This document shows positions 1 to 12,103 of a DNA stretch of 64,000 nucleotides, piece by piece. The notes beneath the pieces were generated by a model. The model was not told where the DNA came from. It searched no databases and worked only from the letters and a program-made list of their open reading frames with translations. A program made the translations under genes and the position numbers. This DNA is from Sanderia malayensis (taxonomy: Eukaryota; Cnidaria; Scyphozoa; Semaeostomeae; Pelagiidae), in contig RQOL01000729.1 of the NCBI GenBank assembly GCA_013076295.1, positions 3,472,001 to 3,536,000 on the forward strand, read 5' to 3'. How positions within the stretch are numbered: position 1 is the stretch's first letter; each line of letters opens with the position of its first letter.

Positions 1-274
1 TTATCTCCTATAAGGAAAAGAGCGTATGAAGAATAATGGACAACATGAAAATTGGCCAAATATTTAGGAAAGAATGTATGTGATATAATTACTTTTGTAT
101 TTTTGCCAAATGTAATGGCGATTTGGTGTTGTTTTGGCTTAGCACTTGCCATCTTTAAAATGTTCTTGAAATAAAAAATGGAAAATATTGAATGAGGAAA
201 ATAAGGATTAGAAAATGCTGCATTTATAATTTTATGAAATTCTGATAATAGTTAATTTTTACATATAAATACAG

Positions 275-356
275 GAAGAGCAAGCGTGAGGTGAAGATTG
301 AAATAGAAGGAAATACTTACAAAACAGTGAATGAGCGGGCGAGTCTAGTTCAGTGA
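275..356 (+). other. possible 3'-terminal exon, unknown protein
   Basis: An acceptor-like TACAG at 270-274 is followed by 27 codons rich in Lys and Glu (KSKREVKIEIEGNTY...) ending in TGA at 354-356. No upstream exon is visible within the window, and I do not recognise the peptide. It could be chance in AT-rich DNA. The rest of 1-1083 shows no gene. Confidence 0.2.
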
Positions 357-1083
357 TAATGCTGAAGGAAACAAAAGTAACTTGTGTTAAAAACACTACA
401 TGAAGTGGAAAATTGTGGTGAATAATATACAATTATTTGTAAGTTTTTTTAGTTTATATGTCTTTGCTTTGTTGAACGTTGGTAGTTTTAAAAGTTACGA
501 AGAAAAAATTTCCACTTACTTGAATTTGTACGATTGAAATCTGGAAAAGTTTTTCGCGCGCTTCTGTCCAAGGTAATTGTCTTGTGATACTATAGCAACA
601 ATATGGCCTCGCCCAGAAGAATGTAAAATGAAATCGAGGTCTTTTTGACGTGGGGAAACAATCTAATGTAAGTTTTATACTTTACTGTACTCTACTATAC
701 TATACCATTTAACACTCTACTCTACCATACTATACTTTACTCTACCACCTAATGTGGTACTATGTTCTGTATTTAATTTAAATTCCATTCTGTTGTATAA
801 AATTTAATATAACTATATTACGTTTTAGCATGCTTCAGTGAAAGTTGGTATTGTCTTTTGAAGCCTCACCAAACAGAATTTTAAATGAAATCGAGGTCTC
901 ATGGGCGTGTGGAAGCAATGTGGTGCTGGCTTATTCCGATGCTGATGCTATAATATTGATGCATAGTGAAAGTAAAAATTGCATAGCAAGGACTATGGAA
1001 TAGATTGAACTACGAATTGGTGAAAAAATATAGAGGGTATGTTAAGTTGAATAATAGTCACTTGTAAAGTAATATGTAGAAGT

Positions 1084-1284
1084 ATGGCATATGTAGAATT
1101 AAAACTGTGTTTCAGACAAAATAGAAAATATAATGACTTTGCCTTCATCCTACCTAGGACAGGCCCAGACTATTTCAATTATTCATTTTTCCCACGCACC
1201 ATAAAGGACTGGAACATTCTCCCAAACCATATTGTGAAAGCTTCAACCATGAACTCTTTTAAGACACTCTTGTCTACAGTATAA
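1084..1284 (+). pseudogene. 3' fragment of a CR1/L2-type LINE reverse transcriptase ORF
   Basis: The 66-residue peptide carries the tail signature of many non-LTR retrotransposon polymerases: a Y-N-Y-S-F-F-P-R-T-I-x-D-W-N run, then LP, then S-F-K-x-L just before the stop. This part lies downstream of the RT catalytic core, which is absent. The copy is therefore strongly 5'-truncated, the usual outcome of target-primed reverse transcription. No poly-A tail or target-site duplication could be placed in the AT-rich downstream DNA. The family (CR1, L2 or a relative) is inferred from the tail motif only. Confidence 0.6.
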
Positions 1285-2104
1285 CAATCTTTTGAACTAA
1301 GTTTATTTTTTGTTAATTAACTTAATTAATCACCTTTCCTTTGGTTTTTTTAAATATTTTAGGTACCTGCATGTCAGCTCAGTTACCACCAACCCCCTAC
1401 TTTTTTCCTTTGAATTTAACTCAACAAAATTTTGTCAAACAGCTGTACATGCAGTGACCAATTGTATTTCATCAGTGGAGCCCTCAACATCGAGGTAGAT
1501 GTAGACATAAGTAGACATAAATTGGCACACATAAATATGAATACATAAATAATGGTATGATCATTCAGTAAATTTATTTTACTTCTTCTTTTTCTGTATA
1601 AAAACCACTATGAGATTACAAAACTATTTAGTATGGAAATTTACATATTATGAGTTATAATATAATAAGTGATTATAATATAATATTTACTTATATATTA
1701 TAAGTTATTATATTAAAATATTATTATTATTTGATTGCCTTTCTTTATTCTGTATACATCTATATATATTATATATATCTACATTGATTGAACCATTTTT
1801 CCTTCAACCTCTGTTTTAATAGTTTTTTTGAATGTGGCAGTTTTCTGCAAGGTATATAACTGTTCCTTTCTCTACATTACAGACTTCCACTTGTGTATGT
1901 ATTATACATAACTATACCTACTATACAAACATAATATACATACTATACCTACTATACTATACTATATAATTATGTTATAGTTTTTTCAGTGAAAGGATAT
2001 TATGCAATATTTGGAAGATATGAATTGAACAACTGAGCTAAAAATACAGAAGGTAAGTACTATAATAATTTACTCTCTACAATAATGTAATAATAATACT
2101 ACAA
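1285..2104. other. AT-rich intergenic DNA with an exon-like segment
   Basis: No coding sequence is recognised. CTATAC/ATATA-rich simple sequence fills much of 1660-1980. At 1990-2052 a 63-bp segment is bounded by TTTTTTCAG and GTAAGT on the plus strand. Nearly the same DNA lies at 51984-52070, inside an intron of the small gene at 51.8-52.4 kb, so it is a dispersed repeat rather than proven exon. Confidence 0.4.
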
Positions 2105-4019
2105 TAACTTACTCTCCTGCCCCTTTCGACCCCACATACAATGGATTAGCTCGCTGCGCTCGCCTGTCTATCTATTATCAAGAAACATTGACTGATAGGG
2201 CGCACTTCGTGCGCTGCATTCGCTTACGCTCATGCCCCTTTCAACCCCACCTACAATGGGTTAGCTCGCTGCGCTCGCCTCTGTGGCTGGCGCACTTCGT
2301 GCGCTGCATTCGCTAACGCTCATGCCTCTTTCAACCCCACCTACAATGGGTAAGCTCGCTACGCTCGCCTGTGGTTGGCGCACTTCGTGCGCTGTATTCG
2401 CTCACACTCATGCCTCTTTCTACCCCACGTACAATGGGTTAGCTCGCTGCGCTCGCCTGTCTATCTATTATAAAGAAAAATTGACTGATAGGGCCCACAT
2501 TGTGTGCTGCATTCGCTAATGCCCATGCATACATACTTACATACATACATGCATACATACATACATACCTACATACATACATACATACATACATACATAC
2601 CTACATACATACCTACATACATACATACATACATACATACATACCTACATACAAACATACTATACCTACTATACCTACTATAAAAACATACTATACCTAC
2701 TATAAAAACATAATATACCTACTATACAAACATACTATACCTAATATCCAGGGTGCATTCCATGTAAACTCCACGCCGAAGGTACGCCAAGGCAAGGCCA
2801 GGTGTACGCCAGGGTTTATATGCAATTAAAAAACGAACAAAAACATTGCGCCAACCCCACCCCCATAATTACAAGTTATGTATGCATTGGCATAACAATG
2901 ATGCAGAAATACGCGCACAAACCAAATGGTGATGGAACAAATCAACAAATGCTGACAGAATGGCAATCAATCACAAGTAATTAAAAGAATAATGTAATAA
3001 ATTAAATTAAAATTGGTACGCCACACGCCAGCAGATACCGATCTCACGCCAACGCCACGCCAAAGAACATTAGTCCACGCCGAAGATCTTCGGGATTTGC
3101 TACATGGAATGCACCTTGGCCTAATATACCTACTATAAGACATACTATACCTACTATACCTACTATAAAAACATACTATACCTACTATACAAACATACTA
3201 TACCTACTATACCTACTATAAAAACATACTATACCTACTATAAAAACATACAAACACTTGTGGAAAGTTCAAATGAGAAAAATCGTGCAAATAGAGCCTG
3301 AAAAATTCATAAGTTTGACTTTGTTTTCATCGGGCCTAAGCGTTGCCAGCATGCCGAAGCAACGCCTACTACGAAAACTAAAACTATTTAAACTCAAAAT
3401 ACAAAACAAAGCTGTCACCTGTGTTTTCTATTGTCTCCTGTAACTATCCAGAAGTGTTAGAAACAAATAGCAGGTCTTTAAAAAGATAATTCAGCTTGTA
3501 AAACACTTTGAAAGGAGCTCTTTGTTGTGTGAAAACCAAAACACGCGTCTTCTCCAAAAGTAGCTGCTGCAGCCGAGGGCGAATAACGAAGAAGGACCGA
3601 CAACGCACGTGGGTCGCCGAAAAGAGCCAATCAACTTGCAGCAAAAGGCGAAACGCGTCACGTGAACAGCGAATACTTTCCTCGAAAATGGAGTTCGCGA
3701 CCCGAATTTGGAAGATTCGCCAGCGTAAACTGTAGTTTTTTCGTGATAGCCAATTAGGCGAACAAAAACAAAGAATTTTCCAACCTTTTAGTCGAAACTG
3801 TGAGCTCTGATATAGATAACTTTCTGGTTCAGCCGGCAAGGAACAGCTCACTTAAAAATAGGGCAGATTAAGGGCCTCAGAAAAAAGCCTTTATGGATAC
3901 CTCGTTCGCCGTTTCGGCCCATTGTTTTTGGGCGTTCGACCTATTGTTTCGGGTCGAATCTATTGTTTTCGGCAGGGAAAGTGCGTCATCACGTGACTCC
4001 GCAGAATATATATATTAGA
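2105..4019 (+). repeat. composite satellite-bearing repeat, copy A (5'-truncated)
   Basis: The order of modules matches the other copies in this window. First come degenerate ~115-bp tandem units with GCGCACTTCGTGCGC (a 6-bp stem with a TTC loop) and GGTTAGCTCGCTGCGCTCGC, to about 2520. Then come (ACAT)n and CTATACCTA microsatellites (2523-3250, split by a MITE), a unique-looking body of about 640 bp from 3250, and a GC-richer 3' end (CGTTTCGGCCCATTG to the GTCATCACGTGA block) ending in TATATTAGA at 4019. The head module (GGGGTCATCACTCGC) is missing. Short ORFs inside it are artefacts of the repeat. The plan (tandem core plus microsatellite) resembles non-autonomous Helentron derivatives, but the termini are not diagnostic. 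Confidence 0.75.
2748..3119. mobile_element. 372-bp hAT-like MITE inside copy A
   Basis: The terminal inverted repeats are CCAGGGTGCATTCCATGTA on the left and the reverse complement of CCAAGGTGCATTCCATGTA on the right, matching at 18 of 19 positions. The element is flanked by an 8-bp direct repeat CCTAATAT (2740-2747 and 3120-3127), the length expected for hAT target-site duplications. It interrupts the CTATACCTA minisatellite, so it is younger than that copy. The interior carries repeated CACGCC/CGCCAAGGC motifs and no transposase. Confidence 0.8.
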
Positions 4020-4150
4020 TATCAGGGCCTATGTTGGCATTTTGTTGCATACAATCACACTTAGTTATGCTCAAGGCAAAGAGCTCATTCAAATCAGTCA
4101 TGTCATCATGTGTTGACGAGTCAATTATTTCTAAACATTATTGGAGTTAT

Positions 4151-4640
4151 TTAAGCTGTTTTTGTCAGCCTTAAAAAGAGCCATCTCTCCCTCAAAACAT
4201 CCTTTTTAAAAACTTCTTGGCCCTCGGATAGCTCCAACTTGTACATACCCTCAGGTAAGATTTCAGTCATTTGAGCAACAACATTTGCACGAGCAAAGGG
4301 GTCTTGAGTCTTTATGCAAGACATTTTCACAGCTGGGTTTTTTAGGAGCACCCAATCTCCAACATTAAATTTGTCCCTGGGATGGTACGCTCAAAATTTC
4401 TATGAATGGTGCATTCAGTTAGCTTGTTTGCAGCCTCAAAATCTTCAAATGTGAAGAGTAGAGTCTGCGCAACAATGAAAGAAAGCTTGTACGAGCCTCG
4501 TGTTCATAAATTTTAATCCTGTTTATCTTCTGTTTGTCTATTGTTTAGTACCCAATCAAATCTATCTGGCAACTTTCTGCCAGATGATTTGCTTGGTCAA
4601 ATGCAGTTTCCATTTTCCTAATTGCCGTGCCATTGAGTGA
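4151..4640 (-). pseudogene. retroelement integrase C-terminal tail (degenerate)
   Basis: Reading leftward, a stretch encoding FNVGDWVLLKNPAVKM leads into an open frame of about 66 codons ending at 4151 (...ILPEGMYKLELSEGQE...). A V-G-D-x-V-L-x-K-N segment followed by a small beta-rich module and a basic tail is typical of the SH3-like C-terminus of retroelement integrases. Further upstream to about 4640 the frame is broken by stops. No catalytic core is present. Assignment to a superfamily (Ty3/gypsy, BEL or other) is not possible from this piece. Confidence 0.35.
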
Positions 4641-4689
4641 AAATGGCAAAGCATCGGGGGCTTGTTTTGTCTTTATTATTATTTTCAAA

Positions 4690-6558
4690 ATGGCGATCAT
4701 AGCTGCGAAAGGGAAAGCTGTTCCTTGGAATGAAGAAATATTTTGCGAAGCGTTGTCTTTCGGAGAATTGTGCTTTGGTTAGAACAGTTATTGGAAGATC
4801 AAGAAAAAGCCCTGAGTGGATTCTTCCAAGGCAAAGATATTTATTTCAGTGCACCCACTGGTTACGGAAAATCTTTGGTGTTTCAGACCATACCTTCGAT
4901 GGCTGACATAATGTTAGATCGTGCCCAGATGACAAGTTTGGTATTGGTAATTTCTCCTTTGCAATCTTTTAATCTTAGATCAGATCGAAAAGTCAAAAGG
5001 AAAGTCGATAAGCTCCGTCGGAATATATGATGGTCAATCTGAAGATGTATTGCAAGATATTGAAGGTGGAGGGGTGTACAATATAATCTTTACATCCCCA
5101 AAATCAATGTTGGCCACTAATCGTTGGAGAAAGTTCCTGACTTCTGATAATTTTACAGAGAACTGTGTTGGTGTTGCATTTGATGAGGCTCACTGCATTG
5201 TCCAATGGTAAGTAAAATGTTGGATATTTTTTTTATTTGTTTTTGGTGTGATTTATTTATTTGTTCAGTGACCTCTTGAAATTCATCATATATTTTTTAT
5301 ATTGTAGGGGCATCATCAACACACAGGGTACTCCATTCAGAAAGTGGCATGGACAGGTTGTTGAAATGAGGGCATTGCTTCATCCTTCTGTGAAATTGGC
5401 AGTATTTACAGCAACTGCTTCTGCGTCAACAAAAGCTTTAATTTTTGCAGCCTTGAATTTGAGAGCTATCTCAACTTATGCTGTTGAAAAGAGCCCTGTG
5501 AAGTCCAACTTTTTATGTCCTTTATGTCAGTAATGACACCAAGCTTAAAGATTTATTTCATGGATTATTACAAGAAATAAGGACTGAAAGGAAAAATGTG
5601 AGCAGGACAATAATATTCTGTCAGACAAGGACCCAGTGCGCATTGATTTGGAAAATGTTTGAATTGGAAATAGAGCAAAAATTCTATGCAGATGAACATG
5701 TTGATCATTCAATGAAAATTTTGGAGATGTTTCATGCTGACACTCCACCATCTGTAAAAGATTATGTTCTTACAGAAATAGGAAAAAACGATAGTCCATT
5801 ACGGATTCTTGTTTCAACTGTTGCATTTGGCATGGGAATTGACTGCAAGGGTATCAACCGCATTATTCACTTTCGACCATCAAAATCACTTGAATCCTAC
5901 TTGCAAGAATGTGGCAGAGCAGACCGGGATAACACACAGAGCCACTGTTATCTTCTCTACAATGGCTTTTTAGGCAGCAAATGTGGAGCAGATATAAAGA
6001 GTTACATTTCTTCTGACATTTGCAAGAGAAAACTAATTGAAGCCAACTTTCCTAAGGAATACGGTGGACCTATTAAAACCAGAAAAATCACGAATGAACA
6101 AGTTTTGCTGTTGAAAGAGAAACTGCCTCAGTATTTGGATGAGCATGAACAGTATTTGTGTAACATTACAACTGTATTATTCCCCAATGTATTCTCGGAG
6201 TTTACTGATTTTCATATAAATCAGGTTATCCAAAATGTTCAATCTCTGCTCACAATTGATGATATTTTATCAAGTATGGAGAATTATCTATGCACTGAAA
6301 ATTTTAATTGCCATCAGAGATGTGTTCAATGATGTTGATTCTGATGAGATCCAGGAGGTTTGTTCCACACCCATTGAAAACCTTGAAGAGGAATTGGAGG
6401 AACAGTGGATTGACATCAGAGATGACTCCAACATCAGCATGCTGGGAGATTCAAGTCAATTGCAGCAATTGGATCATGCCATGGATGCACTTCACCAATC
6501 AGGCAGCCACAACCAATCAATTGGAAATGTCATAAATTTCTCTCGCAAGATCAGCTGA
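4690..6558 (+). pseudogene. RecQ-like superfamily 2 DNA helicase, two exons, frame-broken
   Basis: The likely start is the ATG at 4690 (MAIIAAKGKAVPWNEEIF). Helicase motifs appear in order: motif I APTGYGKSLVFQ near 4850, a broken motif Ia (SPLQS...DQIEKS) near 4955, the RecQ-type DEAHCI box near 5185, a T-A-T motif III near 5410, and the C-lobe with FGMGIDCKGINRIIHF and ESYLQECGRADRD at 5825-5935. A GT-AG intron at 5208-5307 splits a Trp codon and keeps frame. No RQC or HRDC domain is seen; the C-terminus is acidic (VFNDVDSDEIQEV...). Frame breaks occur near 4772, 4962 (T4), 5510 (T5) and 6262, several of them one-base homopolymer changes. It converges with the DUF6589 gene 200 bp downstream. 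Known RecQ enzymes unwind DNA 3' to 5'; this compact type recurs in invertebrate genomes and may be element-borne. Confidence 0.75.
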
Positions 6559-6772
6559 TGGACCATTAGATACTTTGTTTGAATAAATTGGTGTTGGGAA
6601 TAGTTGTTATTGATTATAAAACTTCTATTTATTTAACATAGATTATAAATTTTAAACTTTCAACATGATTCTGTTACAGTTTTTAATTTAAAGTACAATA
6701 GAACAGAACATTGCAGCAAGAAACAAGTTTTACAACAATTCTGCATTAACATCCTCTAATCCGAAACAGTTC

Positions 6773-9700
6773 TCATCTTCCAGCTTTTTGCAATCGGAGG
6801 TCCTTCCTATGCTCATCAATCCATTTATTCATTTCATGAACACTGAAATCATGAAGTATTATGGGGTGCATTTTAACAAAAGATTTGTAGCTTCTACCAG
6901 GATTTACAACCAATGCTCTATTTTTCAGCAGTTCTGCCACAATTTTCATCACATCACTGGTATCATTAGCCTCCACATGTTTGCCTGATCTTCTGAAAAC
7001 TCCACAACTGTTATCGAAATTCTGAAGTAATTTTGTGTTGGCAGTCAGGGCTTTGCAGTAACCGTCAATTACCTTTGGATTTGTTGCATTTGGTCCAAGA
7101 TTTTTCACAATTGTTTGCAACAAGTTATTGTAATGTTCCAAAGCAAGATCTAAAGGAATGTTACCACCATGGCCCAGTTTACTTTTGTGGAAACGATTCC
7201 AGATCAATTTGTGTGCATCTTGTGGTGACAAAATCGCATAAATTTGGCAAAAGATATATAATGCTTCTAAAGCATATTGTCTGCTTCGCATACCATCATG
7301 TTTGAGGTAAGGAAGCATAAAATTCCAACATCTGATGCCACACTGACCACCTCCTTCCGATATGACATCAAAGAAGTTGGCAATGATCATTCCTGTGTCC
7401 AACAGTGAGCACTGATAATTGAACATGTCATCAGTCACTTTGCCTTGTGAAGTAAAGGTAGATTCTTTGTGCAGTCCATGCATCTTCTTGTGCTCTAATC
7501 TCCGCTTCCCATCAAACTGTAAAGTTCTTGTACAGCCTTTAGATCTGGAAAGGAAGCTGCCTTCTTCATTCTTTTTTTTAGACAATAGCAACCAGTCTTC
7601 ATATGACTTTCTCTTGACCATGCTCTCTCTGGTATCTGTTCTGATGATAAATCTGTCCACAACCTCTGCAGAAATCTTCATCAGGAAGTGCTGTTGATCT
7701 TCTTTTCCAGAATTTTCCAAATTATTCAGAACTTCACATATTGGAATATGTGAAGTACTTTCTCAGCAAACAATGTGCAGTTGTCTATAATGGCCTTGGG
7801 ATTATAGAAGTTGTCATATGCAAGCTGCAAAGAGAAATCTTAATCAGTTCATTCTGTAAAAAAAAGTGTGAAATAGAAAGTAATTTTCAAGAAGACCATG
7901 CAAAATCAATAAAAAGGACTTATACCTGTAGAAACTTCATCCCTGCATGGAAATTGGCCACTTCCAGATGCAACCCTTCCAACCATTAGATGAATCCATT
8001 TTCTAAATGAAGTAGGCAGTTAACTCCTCACTCCACTGTCAGTTGGTCTCCAACTATTCCTTGTTTGCCAAATATGTCATTTTCATCCTCAATCTTGTGT
8101 GGCATATATGCATGGAGATGAGTCATTATATTTTGCATGCTGCTTGATTGATTTTCATCTTCATATATCATTTCAGCAAATATCTGAAGGGAACAAATTC
8201 TGATTATCCAATCTGATGAATATATATTTCTTGTGCATAACTTACAATGATTACATAAAACATACCGTGTTTGTTTGTTCAGATGTCCGATTGGAATATG
8301 GATGCTTTATACATTTCACAGAAGAATTGGCAAGGCTTTGAAGACATGTGATGTACTTCACAGCTATTCTTCCACAGAGAACAATGTAATCTTTGCGTTG
8401 ATTTGAATATTCAACAGTGTCTGGCAAACATAGACCATTCTCCATTCCCAATAACTTTTCCAAAGGAGTCTTGGTACAATTCAAACTTCTCCATGATATT
8501 CTTTTTTCAACAATCATCACACCAACCCAGTTAACCACTTTATTCTGATAGTCTTATGTCATTTCATGGGGCTCTAATGTATAGTTGAAATTATCAATGA
8601 CCAATTTTCTGCCTTTTGCAGAATTCAAGGAGCCACCAACAGCTGGCAACGATAAACCTTCTTTCTTGATGTGTTCACGAACTTCATGAAGATGGTCATG
8701 TCCAATTTATCCAGTTTCTTATACAAGAAAGTGCAAGAAACAGCTAGCGGTCTCAACTCATTCTAAGCAATGTTGCATGTGAAAATAAATATAAAATTAT
8801 TAGTGATGCAAAGCTTGAATTCCATTAAGTATGTTAGTAATTAGACTGTTTTCTTATCACTTTAGAGAAATAATCACTCAACACTAGATGTTCTTGAATA
8901 TGTGTGAGAGATATTGTGAGAACTTGCAGTGGTGCCGGTCTTGGTACTTGATTCACTCCTTTCTACAGAAAGACTGGAATGCTTTCACTGTGAAAAGGAA
9001 ATAAAGTAAAAAATTGATAGATAAGTATAGTAAAAAGCCTCTAAAACTCACCATGAACCCAGAGTGCTGTAGCATAATGGAAATAATCAATTGCACTGCA
9101 GTTATTCTTCTTGATCCATTCTTTAGGCACACAGCTGCTGGCATACAAACAGATGGGGTAAAAGACGAATCGTCAACTGACTGTTTGCTGCATCGCAAGA
9201 TCATGGCCATAAGAACTGACCTCGTTAAAGGAGATTGCTCCTTTAGTTCTGTATCCACATTTTCTAGGCGAAAGTTCAATATGTCCTCTTTTTTGTCAGG
9301 GGTAAACAGATTGGGGGAACATCATTCAAGGTAGCTTTGTGCACATTCCCTGGGCTCTTAGTAGCACCTTTTTGTGCACGTTTTGAGTTGCAAGGTTTAT
9401 CTTGCTCTATTGACATTGACATTGTTGACCTGGCAGGCAGAATTGTGCCTGCCAGGACTCATCCCAACAGCATCAGAAATTGTTTGCAGTTCCTCCGCAA
9501 TTTCAGCAAAAAGAGAACGTTTACATGTCCTTGTCTTTACAGGAATTTTTTTATTCGTAGCACCAGTTCTATATTTGCTGATTGCTTCAGTTTTGAGACT
9601 TTTCAGCTTCTTTCATGTTGTATCTATTCTTTGAACGAGGCGAAGGCAGGTCTGGCAGATGTAATTTGAGGAAAACACCAGAACAACTTCAAGTTGAAGA

Positions 9701-9873
9701 AGCACATCATTGATATCGATATCTCGTTTTTTGCTGACTAAATTATAATCCGAAGATTTAGTTTTGGAGAAAATAAGAAAACATAATATACGTGACATTC
9801 TCAGAACAATATTTGCAAACTCTCCATTCACTAGCATAACAACGAATGTTGGAATGTAGGCCATTAACATGGC
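6773..9873 (-). pseudogene. DUF6589-family gene, multi-exon, decayed
   Basis: The C-terminal exon (7720-6773, ~315 aa open) carries the DUF6589 hallmarks HGGNIPLDLALEHYNNLL and KLGPNATNPKVIDGYCKALT-like text near 7090-7180. Upstream pieces on the same strand are PLEKLLGMENGLCLPDTVEY (8538-8264), an exon with IFGKQGIVGDQLTVE (about 8185-7930), CMPAAVCLKNGSRRIT (9279-9052), and an N-terminal piece with NYICQTCLRLVQR (9870-9613). Donor and acceptor sites fit introns at 9051-8963, about 8265-8190 and 7926-7830. Damage includes a TGA after DQLTVE, a TAA in GFI*WLEG, a TAA after EPHEMT, and a frameshift near 7740. The biochemical function of DUF6589 is unknown. It faces the RecQ-like gene tail to tail. 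Confidence 0.7.
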
Positions 9874-11560
9874 TTTATTATTGACAAGGATTGTGAGTGT
9901 TCAAAAGTCAGAGGATTGACCCAATCAAAAAAAGAAAAACAGGAAAGACTACGTGATAGTGTATTATATTATTTATATTAGGATGGACTGGATTTTCTGT
10001 GCCAACTCTTTTTCTGAAACTTTACACTGAAATTGTCAATTTCAGAATGGGTTTTGAGGGGGGCTGGGCTGTCACTTGCCAGGGGGGAGATTCAACGTTC
10101 CACCATTACGTTTTTTAGAAATGTTACCTCATAGTAGGTATTGTAAGGTATGTATGTATTTATGTAGGGTATGTTTGCATCATATGTATAGTATGTATGG
10201 TATGTATGGTCTGTTTGTATAGTATGTATATGTTTGTATAGTATGCATAGTATGTATAGTATGTGTATATCATGTATATTATAATTTCCTATCAAAGTTT
10301 CTCAAGTTTTGAAAATATGGCCCTACTATGGTTTCTGACAAAGGGTTTTTTTTTTAAAAATAGAGTGTACAAAGATGAAGACTCCAAAGTAGAAAAGGCA
10401 GCACAGGTTTCCGCATTCATGACAGTTGGGGGAGGGGAAGTCAAACACTTGTATTCTGTATTCAGACAACCCAGAATGTGCTCAAGCCTAGAGTAAGAAT
10501 TAATGTTGTATTTATCGTGCTTTTTTCTCTTCACCCTAGGACCTTATCGAGTTATGTTGATTCCCAAAAGTTTTTTATAGGTGTAGTCACAAGGAGCCAC
10601 ACCCTCTACCATGACGTTGCACCTAGAGGTCCTTTGTTAAATTTCTACCAATCGCCGCTATTTCAAATGTCTCTTTCTTCTGAAAATGCCAACATTTCCT
10701 TCTGTCATTTCATTGTCATGCATTTTTAGGTTATAAGGAAACTATTGGTTACTTAACAGTCAATAGCAGTTTTTGTTACAATTGTCCTTATTTCTGATAG
10801 ATGCTTTTGCAGAATTAAAGATTGAGTTTTATTGTCGGTTATCTTCTTTTTTCAGTAAAGTGTTAAGAAACAATACCTGTATCTGCATTTGCTAAATGCA
10901 AGGTCGAACAAGAATCACAAAGTGAAGAAAAGAGGCAAAGAATCACAGTCATAAACTCAGTGACAAGCATATTTTTTCTGACCTTCAAAATGACCAAGAA
11001 GGAAAAAATGTCCATAGAGATGATTGGCAAGAATCCAAGCTAGAAGAGTTGAAAAGGGGTAAGACATATTGATAGTGAAAATAAATCAAAGCATAGTCAT
11101 GAGAGAGAGATGCAAGTAAACTTGATTTGCCTATTAGAGTGGAATGAAAGAGTACACTAACAAAAGAAAACAATCAAAATTAGAATATTTTAAGGACAAA
11201 AAGTAAAAACCATTGCCATTGTTAGTTTCCAGACTATCTCTCTCTCTCCTATGACAATGATGAAAGACATACAAATTGTCAGCTTTTTCAAATGATATAG
11301 CTACATGATATATAAAGTATGTACAAATTTTACTTTTACAGACAGTGCGAATTCGTTCTCTGGTTGCACTGTTCTATCTGAAAGGTACATCAGGTGTAAA
11401 TGTGGAACCAGAATCCAGTTAAACAAAAGCGAGAGCGAAAGGGTGGTTTCAAAGGGTGGTTATTTGTTTGTTCAATTATCCTCTATTCTGATTAAAATCC
11501 CCCCCTTGGCTACACCACTGCCTATAAGCCACTAAAACTCTTAAATCTTTACATGTTTTC
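9874..11560. other. intergenic, AT-rich, with a GTAT-type microsatellite
   Basis: No gene is recognised. About 10130-10275 is a degenerate GTATGTAT/ATAGTATGT tract, the reverse complement of the CTATACATAC-type simple sequence attached to the composite repeats elsewhere. Short open frames here have no recognisable motif or codon structure. Confidence 0.5.
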
Positions 11561-11723
11561 TTCATTAGAACACTGGAAAGGATTTCTTGAACTGATCAAA
11601 GGTATACAGCCTGGCTTGAAGAAAACACAAATTCCTCTTTCAAAAATGAAGGTGGCTGACAATAATGCTGGTTTTGCTGCAACGGCTGGTCCATCAAATG
11701 TTGTTGTCAATTAGACAACAGTA

Positions 11724-11990
11724 ACAATGACAGCTTGGTTGAAGATGAAGTATCCATTGACATTGATGATGATTGACTAGATGAAATTGACGACAGATAT
11801 CTACCAAATATTGAAGAAACGTGGACTGGCTCTTTTGAAGAGAGTCTTCCTCAATGTATATCAGATTATTTCTCTGACGATGACATGGAGAGTTATTCAG
11901 ATTCATCAAGAAATGACAATTACTTCTTAGCTGATCCTTTCCGAAATGAAATAAAAGAAGAGAGCTTGCGAACTAAAACAATAGACCCGA
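11724..11990 (+). pseudogene. acidic unknown coding fragment
   Basis: One reading frame on the plus strand gives a strikingly acidic, Ser/Asp-rich peptide (EETWTGSFEESLPQCISDYF... then SDDDMESYSDSS), interrupted by a TGA near 11775 and cut off on the right by the inverted-repeat element that begins at 12008. Composition argues for real coding origin, perhaps the C-terminus of a transposon protein, but I recognise no domain. Confidence 0.25.
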
Positions 11991-12103
11991 GTTGCAATAA
12001 GCTAGATCAATTCGCCTTTCCCTTATTCGCGATGACCGCAGTGCATTCTGGGAGTAGTGGTATCCAACGCGCGATTCCGTGGTAAACAAACAGTGATTTG
12101 AAT

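Noticed and set aside
2500..2830. 109-codon open frame over 2500-2829
   Set aside because: Mostly ACAT and CTATACC microsatellite translation running into the MITE.
6788..7697. Plus-strand frames opposite the DUF6589 exon
   Set aside because: Antisense shadows of the recognised minus-strand coding sequence.
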